In this document: positions 59,379-64,000 of the stretch, one piece after another
Position numbering within the stretch: position 1 is the first letter of the stretch
How the letters are laid out: every line of letters begins with the position of its first letter
DNA from: Lunularia cruciata
Lineage: Eukaryota; Streptophyta; Marchantiopsida; Lunulariales; Lunulariaceae
Direction: 5' to 3'
DNA length: 64,000 nt
Assembly (NCBI GenBank): GCA_948567375.1
Contig: OX419761.1
Coordinates: 32,650,243 to 32,714,242, forward strand
The notes under the pieces: model-generated
The model's database searches: none
Told to the model about the DNA's origin: nothing
Seen by the model: only the letters and a program-made list of their open reading frames with translations
Position numbers and translations under genes: made by a program

Positions 59379-62300
59379 CTGCGATTGAGAGTACAGATAA
59401 TAAAAAGTGAGCTCTCAAGAAACTGAATGCAGGAGGGTCATACTCACAAACATAGTCCTTCCTCACAACTACCTCACTGGAGCTTGGTAAGGGTGCCTGA
59501 CCTGTCGAATGCGATTTGCCTTCTCCAAGATTGCAGCTACATTGACATTAGGTGTAGGTCGAGGTGGAGGAGATTCAACCTTCTCCACAACCGTGTGTCT
59601 TAAGTTGAAGGACTGTTCGTACAACAAAGACATCAGTGTCCAAGTGTATGTAAGAATTGGAATATACTGTATTGAGAGCATAGATTTTGAACCCGTTAAA
59701 ATTTCAGTACATAGTGAAACAGAAGATGAAGCTGACATTGTGCAATCAACCACTGGAAGACAGACCTGTGCACGAATTTGCTCCAGCATGTGAAATCGAT
59801 CATTTCTTACAACTGGATTCTGCATAGTTTTAACCTTCTTAAGCTGCACGAGAAAAGTGAAACTGATTAACCTGTTGTTCGTGGGCTTCAGATAAAATCA
59901 GATCTCAACGAACTTTAAGCAGCACTCTATACAACGAACAGAGGTGGCTGTGCATGAGAAACTCACCATGCTTCTATCGTGAGACGTTATTGCATCAAGA
60001 AGAGCGTCCTGCACGTCAACACCTCCGGCTCCCCGTTTCCCAGCATTCAGAGGAGGTGGAGGAAGTTCATGAAGAGTACGTGAAGGTGGAGGTGGGGGGT
60101 GAGGAAGTTCGTGAAGAGTTCTTGTAAATATTGGTGAAGGATCAAAATTGCCACCCTGATTGCCACCCTTAGTTGGTGGAGTCGGAGGAGGGAGATTATG
60201 CAGAGGTCTTGATGGGGGTGTTGGGGCTGGAAACGAACTTACTGGTTTCAACGGAGATGCCCGGAAGTCGACTGAAGGTTTAGAAGGTGGTGTTGGGGCA
60301 GGAGGGATTGAAACAGTAGGGGATACTCTGGACTCAGTCTTTGAGGGTACTAACTGGGTGGTTTTAGGCAGGAATTGCTCATGCGCAGTCTTAACTGGTG
60401 GAAGTGGAGGAAGTTCCCGAGTAGGTGCTGAAGAGAAAATCTCTGTTTTCCTAAAGGGTGGGGATGAACGGAGATCACTTGCACTTCTTAGCATTGGTTC
60501 CATAGGGGGGGATGGGGCCGGACGGGGTGGTGATAACATAAGAGGGGAGGTGATCTCACCCGATTTAGTTCTGCCTGGTGATGGGGATTTGGATGGTAAA
60601 TCATTATATTGGCTAGCATTGTGATGAAGTGGAGACATAGATAAAGTGGAGGTGAAACCGCCTGACAGCTTTGAAGGAACCGGAGTGAACACATTATCAG
60701 CAGCATACTTCTGAGGGTCTGAAGGAGAAGGCTCAGACTCGGTCTCCGATTCAGATTGAGGTAATAGCAGATCCTTCTTAAATATAGCCCTGGAAACTGG
60801 AGCTTGTTCCTGAGGGTTTTCTGTCGAGGGTACCGCCGCAGAGAAATCAGCTAAAATTTTACTTGCTTCTGTGTGTAGAGTCGAGAAATCCTCCACAGAG
60901 CTTGTTGGTGATACAGGAGGAGAAAAGTCAGAATCCTCTGACGGTGCAGAGTCCAGAGGTCCACCATCATCAGGAATGTCCGAATGTACTGCTGATGATG
61001 CAGTCTTTTCAGCTATTTCTGGCATAGATGAAGTTGGTGGTGAGTCATGAGTAGCCAATTCAGTAGTCTTTGGTAGGATAAGTGGAGGGGTAACTTCAGC
61101 CACCTTAGCTGCTATAGACACCGATGATACTTTCGACATTTGAGGTGGGCTAACTGCCGGTTTTACTTCGGACTCCTCTGACTGGCTTGAGAACAAATTC
61201 AGTACAGGTTCTTTAGGTGAAATGGATGGAGATCTTGATCCTGGCTCCTTCACATGTACAAATAAAGGTGCCGGTTCGGGCCCCTTCGATGATACAGATG
61301 GGGATCCTGAAACGGACATGTTTGATAAAACAGGGGAATGGATAGACTCGGAATCCCTGAGTGATGCATACTTTTCTGCCGGCTCCCCGTATGGTTCATA
61401 TCTTTCTGCAGACATCTTGGAAGTCTCTGATCTTTTTTCAGGCTCTCTTGGAGAAGTGGAAGGAGATCTTGCCCTTCCACTTGCTTCCTTCATTGTACCG
61501 GTTGCAGACATCACTTTGCGCTCCTTAGCAGATGGGGAAGGAGATCTTGATCTTTGCTCTGCCTTCTGCATCGTCGTAGTTACAGATTTCACTTCTCGCT
61601 CCTTAGGTGAAGATGAAGCAGATCTGGAGCTTCGTTCTGACTCTTTTCTTCTGGTGGATATGAATTTCAACTGGCCCTCCTTAGGAGAAGGAGCAGGAGA
61701 AGAAGAAGGAGATCTTGACCTTCCTTTTCCCTCCGTTCTTCCGGGAATTCTCCCTGCGGGCTCCTTCAGAGAAAGTGAAGAAGATCTTCTTGGCTTTTGT
61801 TCTTCCTCCATCATGGTGATTCCAGGTTTCACTGCGGAATCTCTCGGATACATAGAATTAGATCTCAGAAAAATCTCCTCTGGCGAACTGGACCTTGATC
61901 TTACTTCAGGAGCCTTGGGTGAAGCGGAAGGAGATCGTACATGATACTTCTGGGTCGACGGAGGAGGAGAAGTAGGACTGGCAGGGAAATCCATACCTGG
62001 CCATTCAAGAGGGGGAGGTGGAGGAGACCCTGATCTTGAAGTGGGAGAGAGAGAAAGGGCTAATATGGGAACTGATGGAGACGTAGGACTCATGAGTTCA
62101 GTTACATAACCTGGTCTACTCGTGAACCCAGGTCGTGATTCAGGAGAAGACAGGACGTTACGAGAAGTTCTAATGGGAGACAATGCGTGAAAAGCACTGA
62201 AGATGGGTGAATCAGGAGGTGAACCAGACCCCAAAGACATGTGGCTTGAAGTTGGAGAAGGAACTTCTACTTCAATTTTAGGCGGTGACGGGGACTGCTG

Positions 62301-64000
62301 AAGAAGTGGTGCCAAGGCCTTCTGCATCACACCTCCTGCGAAGAGCTCTTCTGAACTCTGACCGGCAACTCCAGATCTCGGCTCTTCTACTTGAGGTTTC
62401 CTTGCAGAGTAAACAGACACCCTTATAAGTCTCTGACGCTCTTCCTCCCGTTTCAGCTCCTTCTGACGCTCCTCCTCAAACTTTTGTTCTTCCTGTCGGA
62501 TCTGTTCCATTCGGATTTCTTCCTGCCGAGCTCGTTCCTTCCGGAGCTGATCCCGCCGAGCTTGTTCCATGCGAAACTCCTCTTGACGAACTTTTTCCAG
62601 TTCCTTCCGAGCTTCATCTTTTCGAATATGTTCCTGACGGAGTTCTTCCCGTTGAAGTTCCTCCTGTCGGACTTGTTCCTTGAGAAGTTCCTCTTTCCGA
62701 AGTTCTTCTTTAAGAAGTTCCTCCTTCCGAAGTCGATCCCTCGAAAGTTCCTCCTTCCGGAATTCCTCTTTCCGAATTCGCTCATTTCTGAGCTCCTCTT
62801 GTAATAACTCCTCCTTCCTCTGCTGTTCTTGCCGAAGCTCTTCCTGTCGCTTATGTACAATACGAAGCTCTTCAAGTCTTTCATGCTCCCTCTGTCGCTC
62901 CTCCTCTAGTTCTAGCTCTTGCCGTTCGTCGTCCTGTATCTGCTGGAGGGTCCGGTTTTCAATGTCTGCTACCATCTTGCTCACTCTCACTCCAGTGACA
63001 GAGTTGAAGGAAGCAGACCCCACCTCATGAGACTCCGAAGACTCCTCAAATCCACGGCCTTGTCTGGTAGATCGTGGGGTTGAACTCGAGCTTGAACTTG
63101 AACTGGAAGAACTCGAGCTTGAGCTTGAATCACTGCTATGTCTCCTGACGTGAACTCTCAGAGGTTGTGAAACAATTTTGCTTAGATCAAGCTTTTCACT
63201 AGACAATCTGCCCGAGCTACGCCTAGAATGTCCTAGGGAACCTTGGGCCTGTTGCTCTCGTAACGACAAGTTCTCCATACTTGATCCTCGTGAGCTTATG
63301 GCTGAGGACCTGAACGCGTCCCTTTGAGGAGAGACGCTCCCCTCTTTGGACATCTTATCAGACATCTTATCATAGTTAGCATCTGCGTAGTGTCTGGCTC
63401 TAGGCTCAGAGTCAGAATCGGCTTCTGACTCCATAGTTGCAAGGGCATCAACAAATTGGTCACCTTCGCTGGCAACTTCATCTGCATCTCTCAGGACATC
63501 CTCTGGGATCCTCTCAGGGGAACTCTGTGAGGATTTTTCTGGGATCCTCTCTGGGGATTTCTCTGGGGTCCTCTCCGGAGACCTCTCTGGGGATTTCTCT
63601 GGAATCACATCAGTGAACCTCTGGTCAGATTTCTCCGGGATCCTCTCTGGGGATCTCTGCGGGGATTTCTCTGCCAGCTTCTCGGGTGACTTCACCTCCT
63701 GCTGTGGTATCTTCTGTTGGAAACTCTCCGGAGACTTCACGACCACCTGCTCCGATTGCAAGGGCTTGTCCTCCACCACTTCTTCACTATAATCAACATC
63801 TTCCCACTTTCTTGACATACCACCCTCTTCACTAAATGTATCTCCTCCATGACCGTCCATCTCACGGAATCTATACATTGCATCAGGACGAGTAGTTGTC
63901 GCTTGATCGGGTAAAGGCGGGCGCCCCTCTCGCATCATACTAGGCTGAGAATCCAGTTTCCGACCAGAGGAGCTGTTACTGCCCTTTGCAAACTCCTGGC
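59316..64000 (-). CDS. SCAR: SCAR/WAVE-type actin nucleation promoter, N-terminus beyond the window
   Basis: SCAR proteins, within the WAVE complex, activate ARP2/3 to build branched actin. Four minus-strand exons give 1,427 residues: a long exon open to the window edge (64,000-59,967), then 59,843-59,766, 59,612-59,502 and 59,378-59,316 with the stop. All junctions are in phase 0 with GT-AG. The C-terminus is diagnostic: WH2 (DALLDAITSHDRSM joined to LKKV), central helix (DRFHMLEQIRAQ joined to SFNLR), AAILEKANRIRQ, and an acidic end finishing DDWSDM. Before it lie a proline-rich region (~60,010-60,420), Ser-Pro/Arg-rich repeats (~61,440-61,930), a ~180-residue Glu/Arg/Lys helix (~62,430-62,970), poly-Ser (~63,075-63,140) and KSPER-type repeats (~63,500-63,740). 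The SCAR homology domain must lie to the right. The long charged helix is not something I know from plant SCARs. Confidence 0.9.
59502..59612 (-). other. SCAR: SCAR exon (end of the central region)
   Basis: 37 codons from SFNLRHTVVEKV to ANRIRQ. The acceptor ...GAACAG ends at 59,613 and the donor GTCAGG starts at 59,501. The NVNVAAILEKAN stretch is the conserved plant SCAR motif before the acidic tail. Confidence 0.9.
59766..59843 (-). other. SCAR: SCAR exon (end of WH2 and central helix)
   Basis: 26 codons from LKKVKTMQNP to LEQIRAQ, acceptor CGTGCAG and donor GTCTGT. It completes the WH2 LKKV motif, whose first half lies at the end of the large exon before its GTGAGT donor (59,966). Confidence 0.9.
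62430..62970 (-). other. SCAR: Charged single-helix or coiled-coil segment inside SCAR
   Basis: About 180 residues almost entirely Glu, Arg, Lys, Gln and Leu, with a recurring RKEEL/RQEE pattern (for example KEELLKEELRKEELLKEQ). The spacing of opposite charges fits a stable single alpha-helix, with few hydrophobic heptad positions. Role unknown; it may act as a rigid spacer between the N-terminal complex-binding part and the WCA end (inference). Confidence 0.75.

Noticed and set aside
60160-62804. Plus-strand open frames over 60,160-60,624, 61,222-61,944 and 62,391-62,804
   Set aside because: They are antisense shadows of the low-complexity Pro-, Ser- and Glu/Arg-rich coding sequence of the SCAR exon.

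Overview
This is a transposon-dense stretch of a land-plant nuclear genome with one recognisable host gene, cut by the right edge. That gene (59,316 to beyond 64,000, minus strand) is a SCAR/WAVE-type actin nucleation promoter with the plant-type WH2-central-acidic end spread over four exons. The retroelements are Ty3/gypsy types with very long LTRs and a tRNA-Asp-like primer site, as in Athila/Tat relatives. One gypsy element carries a cytosine methyltransferase, a combination I recall reported from the charophyte alga Klebsormidium. This suggests a non-flowering land plant (moss, liverwort, hornwort, lycophyte or fern), but I cannot name the species.

Layout. 1-4,701: 5' part of a minus-strand gypsy element with ~0.69 kb LTRs (family L1). 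4,702-21,303: a plus-strand long LTR (family L2a) split by a young methyltransferase-bearing gypsy element (4,928-14,865, AGGA target duplications) and by two nested minus-strand solo LTRs (L2b; 15,559-19,366 with 15,991-17,881 inside). 21,304-25,640: an old, AT-shifted relative of the methyltransferase element, itself invaded, including by a solo L1 LTR at 23,762-24,375. 25,640-30,262: unclassified sequence, part of which resembles another long LTR. 30,267-34,738: a complete solo L2a LTR (CATTT duplications, ~3.8 kb once its inserted solo L1 LTR is set aside). 34,814-38,522: 3' part of a minus-strand L1 element. 38,523 to about 50,085: an L2a element with both LTRs, primer site, gag, protease, RT, RNase H, integrase and polypurine tract; its 5' LTR holds a solo L2b LTR. 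About 50,085-51,984: 3' end of a plus-strand L1 element. 52,000-52,505: pyrimidine-rich tandem repeats. 52,505-59,315: a quieter intergenic stretch. 59,316-64,000: SCAR gene.

The most notable element is the ~9.9 kb gypsy insertion at 4,928-14,865. Its polyprotein region runs gag, zinc knuckles, protease, a DNMT3/DRM-like cytosine-5 methyltransferase, RT, RNase H, integrase and a terminal PHD finger. Its LTR copies differ by about 2 percent by eye, so it is young. Its termini look circularly permuted relative to the LTR ends implied by its polypurine tract. The second theme is that the long L2 LTRs, and a diverged relative at 27-30 kb, carry protein-coding text upstream of a TATA box, i.e. in U3, with a conserved HFY-x(4)-NLL motif and a charged coiled-coil tail.

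All retroelements are treated as fossils: family, extent, parts and rough age are given, but not individual lesions.
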